Of a stretch of 64,000 bases of DNA, positions 11,378 to 23,609 are shown piece after piece (the first letter of the stretch is position 1; each line of letters opens with the position of its first letter). Origin of the DNA: Beta vulgaris subsp. vulgaris (taxonomy: Eukaryota > Streptophyta > Magnoliopsida > Caryophyllales > Amaranthaceae); contig NC_079209.1 of assembly GCF_026745355.1 (NCBI RefSeq), positions 36,644,200-36,708,199 on the forward strand, in the 5' to 3' direction. The notes below the pieces were generated by a model. That model saw only the letters and a list, made by a program, of their open reading frames with translations. It ran no database searches and had not been told where the DNA came from. The translations under genes and the position numbers were made by a program.

Positions 11378-11543
11378 GATGCCCCTCTCCAGAAAATCGA
11401 TGATTGGCTGGGTCCAGCTAGGCTTCCTGCCTGGCTGTCATCTGATTGCACCATGTTTACCTCTTTGCTGATAGCTGGCTCAGCTAGGTGGGCTATAGGT
11501 ATTGATTTGAAATCGCATTTTCTGAGTGCTGATCCGAGGTTAG

Positions 11544-11939
11544 CTAGGGCTCGGCCTTGGTATTCTGGTCCCTTGGGATCTGTTTTATGCTGAACTCTTC
11601 GAATAACTTGGCTTTGTCTTTGGCTAGCTCCAGGTAAGAGGCCATTTTAGAATCTTTAGCTGCGTACTCTCCATTTACCTGGCTTACTATTAGCAACGAA
11701 TCACTGAAGACACGCAAACTGTTAGCTTTTAAATCATGTGCTAGTATCATACCTGCGATTAAGGCCTCATATTCAGCCTCATTGTTGGTAGCTTTAAAAT
11801 CGCAGCAGATAGCGCGTACTATCATGTCCCCTTGTGGCGACTTTAGCACTATACCTAGACCAGCCCCTCTGAAGTTTGAAGATCCATCCACATACAGCTG
11901 CCAGGAGCCTGATTTACCTACTTTGTTAATGTGGCGCAC
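11544..11939 (-). pseudogene. Tat additional (archaeal-like) RNase H domain
   Basis: The 131-residue frame reads WQLYVDGSSNFRGAGLGIVL, then NNEAEYEALIAGMILA, then LRVFSDSLLIVSQVNGEY, with catalytic acidic residues in YVDGS, NNEAEYEAL and FSDSL. This is the second RNase H found in Tat-lineage elements between the ordinary RNase H and integrase. It ends with IKQIPRDQNTKAEP, where the family usually has a conserved histidine region and 'ADALA'; the frame then breaks. Confidence 0.85.
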
Positions 11940-11989
11940 TTCTTCCTCAGCGGTAGCTGCTAAGTCAGGGCTAAAGTCGCCACAAAGTC

Positions 11990-13403
11990 AGCTAGGGCTT
12001 GCGATTTTATAGCTGTCCTGGGTAGATACCTAATGTCATGTGCACTCAGGGATATGGCCCATTTGGCCATTCTCCCTGAATGCTCAGGTTTTCGTAATAC
12101 TGCTTTGATGGGGTAATTAGTCATAACATGAATGGGGTGAGACTCAAAATAGTGCTCAACTTACGAGATGCCATATATAAAGCTAACACTAACTTTTCAA
12201 GTGATGTGTACCTGGTTTCAGCATCCAGCAAGGATTTGCTAACGTAATAAACTGGGAGTTGTTGATTTTCAGCTTCCCTGGCTAGTACCGCACTTACCGC
12301 TTTGCTGCTAACAGCTAGATACAGCTGGAGAGTCTCTCCTGTGATGGCTTTGATAATAGGGGAGGTTGAGCCAGTAGGCCTTCAGATCCTGCAATGCAGC
12401 TTCATGCTCATCTGTCCAGTTGAATCCTTTATTCTTTTTTAGCACGTTGTAAAAAGTGTGCACTTGTCGGATGATCTGGATATGAATCTGTTCAGCGCAG
12501 CTACCTTCCTGTCAGCTTCTGGACCTCTTTCAGGTTTCGTGGTGACTGAATATTGATTAGTGCTTGCACTTGGCTGGGATTGGCTTCTATTCCTCGCTGG
12601 GTGACTATGTAGCCCAAAAACTTGCCTGCTGGGACACCGAAGGAACACTTGCTAGGATTGAGCTTTATCCCATACTTCTTTAAGACTTCAAAGGTTTCTG
12701 CAGGTGGTCCACATGATCCTCTGCTTTCTTTGTTTTGACCAGCATGTCATCTATATAGACTTCCATCGTGTCCCCCAGCTGCTTCTCGAACATCTTGTTG
12801 ACTAGCCGCTGGTAGGTGGCACCCGCATTTTTTAGCCCAAAGGGCATTACCTTGTAGCAATAGATGCCTCTTTCAGTCATGAAGGCGGTCTTTTCTTGGT
12901 CTGCAGGATCCATTAGTATCTGATTGTAACCTGAGTATGCATCTAGGAACGTTAGCCTTTCATGGCCAGCTGTAGCGTCCACCAATGCATCAATATGTGG
13001 CAGCGGGAATGGATCTTTGGGGCAGCCTTATTGAGATCTGTAAAATCGATGCACACCGCCATTTGCCATTTTTCTTTCCAACAACCACCACGTTAGCTAG
13101 CCAGTCGGGATATTTGACTTCTCGGATTTTGCCAGCTTTGAGTAGCTTGTCCACCTCCTCGTTGACTATCATATTTCTTTCTGGAGCAAACTTCCTTCTT
13201 TTTTGCTTCACGGGCTTTGAGTTAGGATCAATGTTTAGCTTATGGGTGATGATGTCAGGCTCAATGCCTACCATATCTTCATGGCTCCACGCAAAACAGC
13301 TTACATTTTTCTTTAAGAACTCAATAATCCGCTGCTTCTCCTCAGCTGGCAGGGATGCCCCAATCTGCACGGTCTGCTCTGGTTTTGCTGGGTCCAACGC
13401 CAC
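11990..13403 (-). pseudogene. Tat reverse transcriptase and RNase H, broken
   Basis: Minus-strand pieces give a complete set of RT motifs. The N-terminal part (13403-12990) has FLKKNVSCFAWSHEDMVGI, PVKQKRRKFAPERN and IREVKYPDWLANVVVVGKKN. The palm (12985-12680) has LTFLDAYSGYNQILM and the catalytic MEVYIDDMLVK, with KVMPFGLKNAGATYQRLVNKM between them. The region below 12650 continues as decayed RNase H (for example the complement of 12230-12420). A frame break separates the two main pieces at about 12985-12990. The enzyme would copy element RNA into cDNA; this copy is inactive. Confidence 0.88.
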
Positions 13404-13404
13404 T

Positions 13405-13861
13405 TCATCTACATCTTGATCTGTTGGCTTGGCTGGCGCTGGACCTTGCTGTAATTGCTAGATAGATTCCTTTTTTGCTTTTAGAGATATCTATAGCACT
13501 CCTCCTAGCCATCTTGCGATCGCCCCTGATTTCTTGCACTCCCCACTTGGTAGGGAACTTAATAGTCTGGTGATAGGTTGAAGGTACAGCTCGCATTTTG
13601 TGGATCCATGGTGTCCCCATTATGATGTTGTATGCTGAGGGACAATCTACCACATTGAACCTGGTTTGGAGGTTGACTCCTTTTGCATAGGTGGGCAAAT
13701 ACGATCTCTCCGAGCGTTGTAGCTGGCTCGCCATTGAACCCGAACAGAACGGTTGCTTTCCTGAGGATATCAGCTTCCTGCAGCCCCATGCTTTCTAGAG
13801 CTTTTTGAAAATGATATTGGCTGAGCTGCCATTGTCTATCAAGACTCGCTTCATGAGGCAA
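13405..13861 (-). pseudogene. Tat protease region, broken
   Basis: Two overlapping frames contain RKATVLFGFNGEPATTLGEI and TRFNVVDCPSAYNIIMGTPW, followed by MRAVPSTYHQTIKFPTKWGV. In Tat and related elements these phrases lie in the aspartic-protease to RT linker, after the active site (which would lie near 13862-13900). A frame change near 13700 breaks the protein. The call rests on this pattern and on position between gag and RT. Confidence 0.75.
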
Positions 13862-13899
13862 TTGCTGACGGTGAGAGATACGACGAGGCCGTCATGATT

Positions 13900-15306
13900 A
13901 TCAGCTTCCTCATCTCCATCTTCTTCGTCGAAGTTGATGGTCATGCTTCTGAGCTTTTTCTCTTCAGCACTCCTCAGCGGGCTTGGTGCGGTTTTGGAAC
14001 CTTCTCGAGCAAACCTCTTAGCTGCAGAGTATGTTAGTCCACATATTTCTGAACCTCCAGAGATAGAATTGATTACCTTATCGTGTAGGGGCTCAGGTGG
14101 CGGATGAGGCTGTTACTGGCTGGGGCCAGCTTTATCTTCTTGCTGCCCTTCTTCCCCATCAAGTGCTCGAGATAGCCCTTCTTGAGCAGCCATGCCACTT
14201 CCTTTTTGAGAGCATTGCATTCTTCTGTTCGATGGCCATGGTCGCCATGGTAGCCATATCAGAAGCGCGAAAGTAACAACGTAGCCAGCAAGGCCACAGG
14301 TAAATCATCTAACAACGATTACCCTGATGGCGCCAATCATTCTTCTTCTGGTTCTGGGATTTCCGATCGTAGCTAGGCTCGCTCACGTACCTGGACGCCT
14401 CGTCCTCCTCGACACGTATCTCAGCCATAGCTCTGGCCCTGACCTCTTCGAATGTGCCACATGGGTACCTGGTCAATTCATAATACAATCTAGATTTATA
14501 GGTTAGTCCTCTCCTGAATGCTTCGATAGCGGTGGGGACATCCAGGTTCTTGACAGAGATCATCTCCTTGTTGAATCGACAGGTACTGCCTCACAGCTTC
14601 ATTGCTTTCTGGGTGATGCGGTACAAGTCGCCGGTGTGCTTCTCTAGGACCTGCTGCTTGCAAACTGCATATAAAACTTGTTAATTAAGCAGCAAAATTT
14701 TGGATGCTACCTGGCTTAAGACTTATCAGCCATGAAGCGGGCCCAGATAGGGTGGCCCGAAGGACTTGCACATGGTGGCTTCCAGCAGATGCTCAGGAAT
14801 GGACAGAGTCCACATTTCTGTTTATATTGAGCTACATGGTCATAGGGATCCGCAGCTCCATCATACAGCTTGTGAGGCTGGGTCACGTTGATCTTTTTGG
14901 GAATCCTGGCTCTTGCGATTCTTCCACGAAGGGGGATTGAGCGTAGCCATCAGGAGATTCTTCAGCCACAGGGTAGTGCTCCAGGCAGCTTCGTCAGCAT
15001 GCGAAGTATCTTCCTGTTCTGAGATTCTAGGAGCGCCATTTTCTTAGCTGCAGGATCAGCTTCATCTGCTTCATCGTCGGACCTAGCTGCTCCATCTTCA
15101 CCTTCACTGGCCTCGGAATCTTCGAGATCAAGCATCTTAGGAGTTACATTCCGGATACGCTGTTTGGGCGTTTTGCTACTTTTGACATAATCCAATTCCT
15201 TTCTGAGGCTGTCAATGGTTTGCTGGGCCTCAGATTGAGTGCGGTGAAGGTCTTCTTGAGCCTTCAGCAAAGCCGCTTTCATTGCTTCAGCAGAATCGTC
15301 AGCCAT
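13900..15306 (-). pseudogene. Tat gag, broken
   Basis: The start is MADDSAEAMKAALLKAQEDL at 15306, shortly after the primer-binding site, with a predicted coiled coil and an acidic segment. The core at 14563-14309 reads TAIEAFRRGLTYKSRLYYEL and YPCGTFEEVRARAMAEIRVE, the usual end of a Tat gag capsid region. Around 14150-14300 the minus strand encodes an HGDHGHRTEEC-type finger, as in this lineage. Several stops separate these parts, including a clear frame loss around 14570-14960. Confidence 0.8.
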
Positions 15307-15365
15307 TTCAAAGTTGGGTTGAAGTGTTTCTTTTTTTGGGATTTTGATGAGAGTTTAGATGTAGA

Positions 15366-15386
15366 GCCCCACGGTGGGCGCCAAAC
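15366..15386 (-). promoter_or_regulatory. Primer-binding site of the Tat element
   Basis: On the minus strand, two bases past the LTR end, the sequence is TTTGGCGCCCACCGTGGGGC. The GGCGCC core with a GGGGC tail is the usual form of plant gypsy primer-binding sites. The exact tRNA is not assigned here. Confidence 0.7.
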
Positions 15387-16041
15387 TGTTTATGCCAAAT
15401 TCTGATCAGGCAGAACTTAGCTGAGGATCTACAGCTAATGGAGATGCAGCTATAAACAACAAAAGATGCTAGCTACGGAATTAAAAGAGAATGCAAAGAA
15501 GAGGCAAAGACACCAAGAAATGGTGACGCGGAAAACCCCAGGAAGAGGGTAAAAACCGCGGGTGGAATTGAGTCCACCAATCCACTATTTGAGAAGATTA
15601 CAACTTATAGCTAGCAGCTAGCAGCTTAGAGCTTGTACTAAATACACTTAAGAATATTGTAAATGTAGAAGAGAGAAAGAATGTAAGTAAGAGCAATGTC
15701 AAGACTCATGTTTTACAGAGCGTTATTCCCTTCTATTTATACTAATACAATTGTATAACGTTACTCCTTATTTGAACGTTGCATAACTAACTTCCCTATG
15801 AAGGTGCCACAACTCCTAGAATCAAGGGAGATCTCTTCTTCTGCTGGCTAACCACTTCCTCCTATTTTTTTGGCTTAACGTCACTTATTTTGACTTGGTC
15901 TTGATCAGTATTCAATGTTCTTTCAACCGAATTTATTCAGCTCCCTTCGTCTCTGCTTGCTGTAGCTGCTACCTGATAATCTCTAGCTGGGACAGATGCA
16001 TAACCTGCAGGTTCAGCTTAGGAAATTTTTAGGACATAACA
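15387..16041 (-). repeat. 5' LTR of the Tat element
   Basis: Begins TGTTTATGCC directly after the primer-binding site and ends GGACATAACA, followed by the target copy TTGAC (16042-16046). It is about 25 bp longer than its partner because of an indel near 15870. The repeated AGCTAGCAGCTAGCAGCT motif near 15610 is present in both LTRs. Confidence 0.9.
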
Positions 16042-16046
16042 TTGAC

Positions 16047-16689
16047 TTGCCACGGTAGATCTGTGGTTGGGCCATCTCTAGTTATTTACTTCAATGAGAC
16101 AATTTCAGCCAAGTTCAGTAAAATAAATTGTATCATTCGAAATTTAACTACTGAATTCCAGCATGTGAAAAAACAGAAAGAGCAAGCTCCCAACACACCG
16201 AGATGCATATAATAGGGAAGGGGGCAATTATCCGAGGATGAAGATAGCTAGAAAGGATATAGGTTTAGAAAAGAATAGTCTAAATGGTATTCCCAACGAA
16301 ATTGTCATTTACATGTATATCAAATTTATAAGCGGAAAAAGTCCATGGATATTCTGCAAAAAAGAATATAATTACAATACTAAATTTATCTCGAATTTCC
16401 TTGCGATAACCTATTCTATGTTCAACTCAACAATCACCACGAAAGCAATAGTATCCATGCGAGTTAACTTTATAATGTGAGTTACACGACAACATGAACA
16501 CAAATCCACAGCCAATCTCTCAAGCAGCTACAGTGCAGTTATGCACTGTGGAGCGGATGTGTGGCTTCGTGTGTCTGCTTTCATGGAAAATGTTAGAGCT
16601 GCAGTCCTTTCAGCTTGAGATTTTCCACAAACAACCCTCTGTTAGCAGCGAAGGGGCAGACATTTGACAAGTATTTCAGAGCAATAACT
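16047..16689 (-). other. 3' flank and probable 3' UTR of the ARAD-like gene
   Basis: AT-rich sequence between the Tat target site and the stop codon of the GT47 gene. Part is presumably 3' UTR on the minus strand, but no single poly(A) signal can be chosen with confidence. The ORF at 16238-16480 on the plus strand has no recognisable content. Confidence 0.45.
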
Positions 16690-19600
16690 CTAGATAGTGG
16701 AGGAGATGCCTGTCTGGTTTGAACAAATACAAGAGCAGTCAGGTTGAGATAACTCCCTTCTTACAAGCCGTTTGTCTCGATTGATCATCAGCTTAACCAG
16801 GGGAACCTTCAAACTAACTTGACGCCAGATTTCATTCACTGTTCCATTGGGATCCTCGTATTCAAAATAATGCTTGACCTGCACCACATCAGAGAAAGCA
16901 GTGGATAAACCTTAATTGCACATTATATTTTGACAAAAAGAAATGATAGGCACAGCAATATGTAAGAAAAGAAGGAAATCATAATTATCATAGTATTAAC
17001 ATATATTCCTGCATCAAAATCAACAAAACCCCTACTCCTCTAAAGAACCCCCCACCCTCAGCAAAGCAGGGAGGGGGGGGGGGGGGTGAGATGTCACCTT
17101 AACCTGCAATGTCCTAATCGACCCTTCAGCAAAAAAAAGCAACAATCAGTTACTGATTTCACCATAGGTAGGTAATTTAATTAGCATACAGGCTAAACGT
17201 TCCTGTGCAAACTAGGTAAACCAATTGTGAGAAGCCAGATGTGCACAGTAAGAATGGAGTGAGTTTACATCACCTTTAAAAGAACAGGAGACTTCAGAGA
17301 GAAACTATTATTTATTCTCCAAATGTGGAGTAGGTGATCCATCTTGGGTACATCTACGATATTTCAGACTGGGTACTTGTGCTGGATAAAGAGATGTGCC
17401 CAACTGTCCGACTCGACTATTTTATGTAAAAGTTCCACCCACTATAAAGTGTCCATATCCATGTCGGAGTACCAAGAGGGTCCAACACAAGTAGTTGAGG
17501 TTCAATGAAAAAGTATGAGTAACATAAAGGAATTTAATAATATAATACAGGCAAATACAATTAAACTTCCTCCCATTCTCAATAGTTGCAATACTTTCAC
17601 ATGCATGATTGTATTGGCTAATAACGTATTGACAAGATTAATCCTAAGTTTGGAGTGTCTTCTATATTAATCCCAAGTATTTCTTATTATTAAATAATCC
17701 CACGTTTGTTTCGACAGGAGAAAATGGAGAGAAAGGAAAGGAAGGGAAAGGGAGAGGGAAGGATCCATTTTCCCTCCTTTGGTAAACCCTCATCCCTTCC
17801 AAATTGGAGAAATTTTAAAAGAAAATACCAGCTTCATCTTCCCCCTCCCCTTCCTTTCCCTCCAACTTTTGCTATCCAAAAAAATTGTATATGTAGTCTT
17901 CCCAAAGCAACTTTCTGGTGACCTGTTAAAAAGGTAATTTCTCCTTACTCTACTCCATCCCACCAGTGTCCACCCACTAGAGCACCTACCTTAGCACCAT
18001 TGCTAGCCACCCAACACCACCACCCTCTTTTCCTCCCTTCTCATTTTCTTGCCCACCCAAACTATCCCAAGCTACTCAGCTATCCCCCTTCCATTCCCGT
18101 CACCATCTCAAATCACCCTTGCTAGCCCCTGACACCAACGAGTCACCTGGCTCTCTCACAGCCATCTTTATTTGTTGCTTTCATGTTACTAAAGTAGAAG
18201 AGGAAGAAGCAGAGGAATACGAGAGAAATCAAGTGACATTGGGAAAAAATTCAGAAAATTTCAGATTGGGAAAGCTTTCTCAAATTTTTTATCTCACTTT
18301 CCCCAAAATTACCAAAAGAAAAACAATATCAAAGGATAGGAAAAGAACACAAAAGAGTAAGAGCTGTCTGATAGGAATAGAGGTCAAATGACAAACAGCA
18401 AAGAAACGAAAAAGAAAACTTCAAATTGGAATTCAAGTTCCCAAATCCCGCGTCTAGTTCAATATCTCATTAACATAAAAATATGAGAATTCTACTGGTT
18501 TGCCTCTCATTTTAATAATTAATGGAATTCAATTCTAGCTTAAATTCTTCAGTTCAAGCTTAGGTATCAACTTCAAGTTATCCTAATGTTTTCTTTACTT
18601 TGGAATTTTGTCAAGGAGCGTCATTTCACGATGATTTATTACGTCAAATTAACTTTGCTATGATTTGGTTCTAAGGAAGAGAGAGGGGGGGATCATGAAT
18701 ATGGTGGCAGTGACGGTAATTGGCTACGGTATGGTGGTGGGCCTTGGTGGTCAAAGGAATATAGAGGTTGGGACTGGTGGTGGTGGGGGGAGGGGGGGTA
18801 ATTGATTGGGCTATGGTGGTTGATGATGGTGAAAATATAGCACGGTTAGGGTAATGATGTTCAAAGGTGCACATGAGGTAAGAGAAGAAAGAGAGTAGAA
18901 ATACAGGGCTGCATTAGCATTTTTAATCATTTTTGGCAGGTAGAAAGTCACCTGGACCAATATCGAAAGGCTCCCTATAATTTTGGGATCATTTAAAGAT
19001 AAAACGTACTTGGAATTAATATGGAATGACACTCTAACTTGGGATTAATCTTGGCAATTTTTCTAATATCTTGAAGTAGAAGTGATAAAAGTTGATATTT
19101 ATACCTTGAGACAAATCTAGCAACAATTTACATGTAACATATTTTTTAATATATCAGTAGAAAATTTGGAGAAAGTTCGTATATAACTAGCATAAAAGTC
19201 AAAGGCAAACTGGCAACTATTTGAAAACGGAGGAAGTATGATACTCCTTGGTCCCTAATCTTTATCAAAATAAGGTTTGCCAAAGTGAGGTATAGCATAT
19301 GATAGTTGATATATTGCAAGAAAAAACAGATCCGTGCCCATAAAAGTGTGTTAGGAAATCAGATAAGTGTTTCTTTACCCATAAAAGAACTGAAAAGGTG
19401 CATAGAGTTAGCATACAACTTTAATGAGCCAAAAGGGAGACTGGGGAGGGTGAGGGCACATGTCCAACAAGTACAGAAAACATATTCAACGGCAAAGCAC
19501 CGCCTAGAAAACACACAAATTAACCCATAGGAAAAAAATCGATAAACAGCCATATTAAAATATTCCGACTAACATCCCCAAAATATCAAACTGCAGATAA

Positions 19601-22600
19601 ACACGCCTTTGTACTCTAGGTGTCACCAAAAACCAGCTTTCGTCAAATCATGATCAGAACATGAATTATTTGCATTAATCACCCTTATATAAAGACAAAT
19701 AAAAAACCATAAACTTATGGCGAATTAGTTCCACATATGCTGATAACTGATAAGTCATAAAAAGAACAAAGAACTTGGAAGATCTATGGTAAGTTGCTTA
19801 TAAACTTTAGGTTTTTAACATATACCACTTGTAGCATTAATGAAAATTTTAAGTAAAACGGATCCCTACTGTCAATTATAGACTAAATCATACTTAAGGA
19901 AACAAATGAGAAAACAAGATTATACTTTTGTGTCTTTTATTTGCAATTTCATCATGTAGGGGGTGAAAGTTGGACAAACACCTCACATATGAGTGCTTAA
20001 CTAATCAAATTCCTTAGTAATAACAACTGCACAAGTAAGCAAACATTTGCCTCTCTCACATGCATTACTCACGGTCTCTCACACCCACCAAACTTTCAAT
20101 ATCATATCCCACTTTAAACAATACTTGGTAATTTACTAAAATATTAAAAGAAAGGGTATAATAATTGAGAAAGAGGAGCAAACCATAAAAAAGCCATTAA
20201 TAATAGAAACAATTAGCAGGTAGGAATTCACACCAATTAGAAATTGTTATCCAAAGCTAACAGGGGTTCAAATTAAGGTGCTATTTTTAACAAGATTATC
20301 TCATTTATTAAGAAGAAACACAATTTTACATGCACATAATTGTACCAATCAGATGCTTTTGATTTAAAGCCTTGGTGAATATAGGAAGGAACTTTAGTGC
20401 ATTTAGGATGGAAAATAAGTGGTGGCTTCTATTTTAGTATATAGTATAGGTTGAGAGGGAAATTATAGCTTAATTTACTAGTTATATATCCAGTGCTCCG
20501 GAGTACATTGGGAACAAATGGGCTTTAGTAGGTTGTGACTGATATACCACAAGCCAATTCCACTTCTACTGTTATATGTTCCAGAACTCTCGTTACAACT
20601 TAAAAACATCCATACTGAATAAACTAGAATCCCAAAAGGTAATAAATGAGCTGAGACGAGCATGGTAGCAGAACCACCTCTCCACCCCCCCCCCCTCCTG
20701 AGACCCACAATGCAAATCATGACACAAAAAGATAACAGTATTATAGCCCATAACTTTAGTTGATACAATAACATCCCAAGATGATGACTATGAGCCCTAA
20801 AAGCTGTGTAACATTGAAGTTGACATTCTTGTAAATATACAAGTTCAGCCACAATATTTTGCTTCTGAAGAGATTGCAAATCCATGTTTTACTTATCTGT
20901 TTTGTTGATCTAAATGCAGGGTTCATTTGTAAACGTCAATATATACCAATTTATAAAGAGAAAGCCTTCATAATTAGGATCAATACCTTCTTCATCTCCT
21001 GCTGGTATTCCAGAATTCTAAGTTCAGTAATAGTCCTTAGAAGGTTAACTAGAAAGCCATGCTTCACTGATGAGGCTGTATCTACAAATATTGCAATTTT
21101 CTTGTAGTCTATGACATCTTCAAAAGGCAATTCAATATGGTCACTGATTATAACTGGAATGCACAGGCTTACGATGGCATCAAATAGCCGACATGCAGAT
21201 GGAGTATCGCCTGCAGGATGCAAACAGAACTTTGATGTGTGCATTCCTTGCATGGCTGCACGTCTACTCTCTCGTGACTGTGCACCATGTTTCATGACCA
21301 CATCACTTTCATTCTCGAGAATTTCAAACAGCATATCCCGAATCTTTCCACCCTGGAAGCAATATCATATGGAAAACAGGAATGAGCATAGACTAGATAA
21401 ATGTACATAGAAAACCGCATAGCCAACCCCCTCCATCCAACTAACTCAAAGATACATGAAACTTTAAAAAAGGAAGGGAACAGGAAATTGCTGGGTGGTC
21501 TAGAACCAGATCAAAATGCTCCAACTCTCCTTCCAAATCTTTTATCTTCTACCATCACTCCAAGTGGCGAACTCGTTCACAGTAAAAAAGATTTACAAAA
21601 GTCTAACATTTCATAACTGATTGACATTGATACAAGGCCATGATTGACAAGTGGGAAACTGATACTCTACAGTCTTTCTCCTAATGACTTTTGTATGCTA
21701 CTGTAACAACCTTAATTAATCAAATAAACTAGCCTTCGGTTCCTGGCATAAGCAGTGCCTACTTGTCATAGATTTGATAAATCCATCCTTCAATATAGAG
21801 ATAATAGGCAACAACTCAATATTACAATTTGGGCTGTAAGAAATCCATTCATAAATTAATATCAATAGGTTCAAATGCAGCACAAAAGTGACCCCTCTTA
21901 AGTATATGATTATGCTTCAAAGATACTCCCACCAAGTCTATTGCTAACTTAATATATGGTGAAGAAGCAAACTCCTAATGCTCGAGTCTGTCACTGCCAT
22001 TTTACAGAACGAAACATAGCTTAAAAAGCAGTACAACTTGATGCAAGAGCACCAGTGCAGCAATCTGCCGTGGGAAATGGAAGTTAAAGCCATCACATGA
22101 ACAGAGACAAAGACAAGCCTTCAAAGGAGAAACAACTCATAAGTCAAATTTTAGGAAATCCCCAATTTCTAGAGAAGGAGATAATGTGTATTATCATTTC
22201 CAGATGATTACTTCACACTGTGATCATAGCATATATGAAGTTTAGCTCCCTTTTTTTATACCAACTCCATATTGTGCCCTCTGGCATCACTCATTTTACG
22301 CCACCGTCCTATGCATTTCAAGAGAAGCACACCATTAAAGAAATTAGAAAACTTAGCACACATGACTTATCAATTTTGAAGCTACTAATTAATTTAAGTT
22401 GTAGAAGTGCAATATTTAAAAAGATGTAGCTGCTTAATTCAATTTTGAAGTATGCTAAGGCCCTGATCTTTTCCACTTAAGAGCATCATATTCTAAATAC
22501 AACAAATAGAAGATGAAACAAGTATACCTCTTTCCTGTAGCGATTACCCATGAAAAAGAGCAAAGAATTGCGATTTTGGACACCTATATCTCCCTTATAA

Positions 22601-23355
22601 GGATTGATTCTATGAAAATAAGGCAAGATGATATCCTTAACAAGAGAAGCCTGATTAGGCTTCAACCTCCCAAAATCAGAAAGAAGAAGAATCCCATTCT
22701 TAATCTTATGAATAACTTTATACAAAGCATTAGGATCTTGGCATATAAACACATGATCCCACCCATTATTCCTCTTCCAATACACTTGCTTTTCCAACCA
22801 ATCAATCATATTCTCCTGCATCTTCTCATCACTATACAACAAACTATTGCCACTACCCCTAACTGGGTTCACCACCAAGCTTAATGATGAGAAAAACGGC
22901 ACGTAAAACAAATCCGCCTCTTCAGGATCAAATACTCTTATAATAGCAGCTGCCTTATTGTTAACAAGGTCGGAAAACAAGTACCACTCCGCCGAGTGCT
23001 GATGTCCAGGGTACTTGAGCTGCGAGTCATCTGAAACGATCCCTCCTCCTCGACTCATTGCATAGCTCTCAATCACACCGTAGGTGAACACCCTTGGTAA
23101 ATCGTACATGTAGATTTTAACCTTGTTACCATGATCTTCGGAGGTATTGGTGATGATGTTGGTGTTAGTATTGATTGGAGAGAGAAAGAAGGTGTTGAAT
23201 AAGAGGTAAAGAGCTACGATTAAGGAAACGGTGAAGAGAGTTTGCTTTATCATAGAGTGCCGGCCAATCCTGAATACAGAGGAGAGAGAATATGAGGTTG
23301 AGAATGCCGGAGATCCCACCACTTTCGGGCGGTGGAAATGGTGGCTCATGCTCAA
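16690..23355 (-). CDS. ARAD1-like: GT47 exostosin-family glycosyltransferase, probable pectin arabinosyltransferase (ARAD1/ARAD2-like)
   Basis: Three exons join without loss of frame: 23355-22528 (276 codons), 21352-20987 (122 codons) and 16878-16690 (62 codons plus stop), giving 460 aa. Introns begin GT and end AG (GAG/GTATAC...TTCCAG/GGTGG; AAG/GTATTG...GTGCAG/GTCAAG). The protein starts with a short cytosolic tail and one membrane anchor (residues about 38-58), then an exostosin domain: [87 protein letters not shown] and [17 protein letters not shown], ending in [13 protein letters not shown] and INRDKRLV. Length and motifs match plant ARAD proteins, Golgi type II enzymes needed for arabinan side chains of rhamnogalacturonan I. 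M35 is an alternative start that keeps the anchor. Assignment within GT47 is by pattern memory, not a search. Confidence 0.9.
17566..19236. mobile_element. Stowaway-type MITE in ARAD intron 2, split by another insertion
   Basis: The left end CTTCCTCCCATTCTCAATAG and the right end (complement CTTCCTCCGTTTTCAAATAG) are inverted repeats; TA follows on the right, and the left TA has mutated. The two outer arms (17566-17630 and 19062-19236) sum to about 240 bp, close to the 256-262 bp of the three other Stowaway copies here. The right arm shares the GAGACAAATCTAGCAACA segment of the family. An inner element fills the gap. Confidence 0.65.
17631..19061. mobile_element. Inner element with long imperfect inverted ends, nested in the intron MITE
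   Basis: About 75-85 bp at each end are imperfect inverted repeats: left ...AAGATTAATCCTAAGTTTGG and TATTAATCCCAAGTATTTC (17635-17700); right, on the complement, AAGATTAATCCCAAGTTAGA and TATTAATTCCAAGTACG (19060-18985). Long inverted ends suggest a Mutator-like non-autonomous element. The middle has a C-rich part (17760-18130) and a G-rich part (18675-18800) and no convincing gene. The ORFs at 17706-17921, 18119-18391 and 18671-19032 are of low complexity and rejected. Confidence 0.5.
19237..20986 (-). other. Remainder of ARAD intron 2
   Basis: AT-rich intron sequence between exons 2 and 3. The ORFs at 19306-19553 and 20478-20885 lie wholly inside the intron and have no recognisable domain or splice logic. 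No further repeat ends were found. Confidence 0.5.
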
Positions 23356-23609
23356 TTGAATTGATCTTCAACACCTTCTGATTATTGATCTCTTCTGATT
23401 GTGATGGTAACAGCGAAGATCCGATGGTTTTCGCGCAGTGCATGTGGTGGCTCAAGCTCTTGTTCACCAAGATTTGTGAGATTGGACAAAAATTATGATG
23501 GGAGCTAATATGGGGGAAAATATGAAGGTGGTCAACAAGACAACAATTGTCATCTTATTAGTTTTTAAATTTTAATTTTAAAAAAAATAGTTCTACATAA
23601 ATTTAAATA
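23356..23609 (-). promoter_or_regulatory. Upstream region of the ARAD-like gene
   Basis: Holds the 5' UTR and probably the core promoter. The minus-strand reading immediately before the ATG (CAATTGAGC) has no upstream in-frame extension that looks coding. No clear TATA box can be singled out in this AT-rich DNA. The region is cut short by a Stowaway MITE starting about 255 bp upstream of the start codon. Confidence 0.35.

Larger units (their letters stand above)
6761..16041 (-). mobile_element. Full-length Tat-lineage Ty3/gypsy retrotransposon
   Basis: A 9.28 kb element bounded by LTRs at 6761-7390 and 15387-16041 with a perfect 5-bp TSD TTGAC (6756-6760 and 16042-16046). The coding strand is minus: gag (15306 downward), protease, reverse transcriptase, RNase H, a second RNase H, then integrase (to 10480). 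The order with an extra archaeal-like RNase H before integrase is diagnostic of the Tat lineage of plant Ty3/gypsy elements. Between integrase and the 3' LTR lies a plus-strand extra gene. Multiple frameshifts and stops break every domain, so it cannot encode its own proteins now. It inserted about 640 bp past the 3' end of the ARAD-like gene. Confidence 0.93.

Noticed and set aside
12985..13419. 144-aa plus-strand frame
   Set aside because: It is the complement of a clear reverse-transcriptase frame of the Tat element and has no domain of its own.
20478..20885. 135-aa minus-strand frame
   Set aside because: It lies wholly inside intron 2 of the ARAD-like gene, has an odd composition including a poly-C derived glycine run, and no splice site or domain support.
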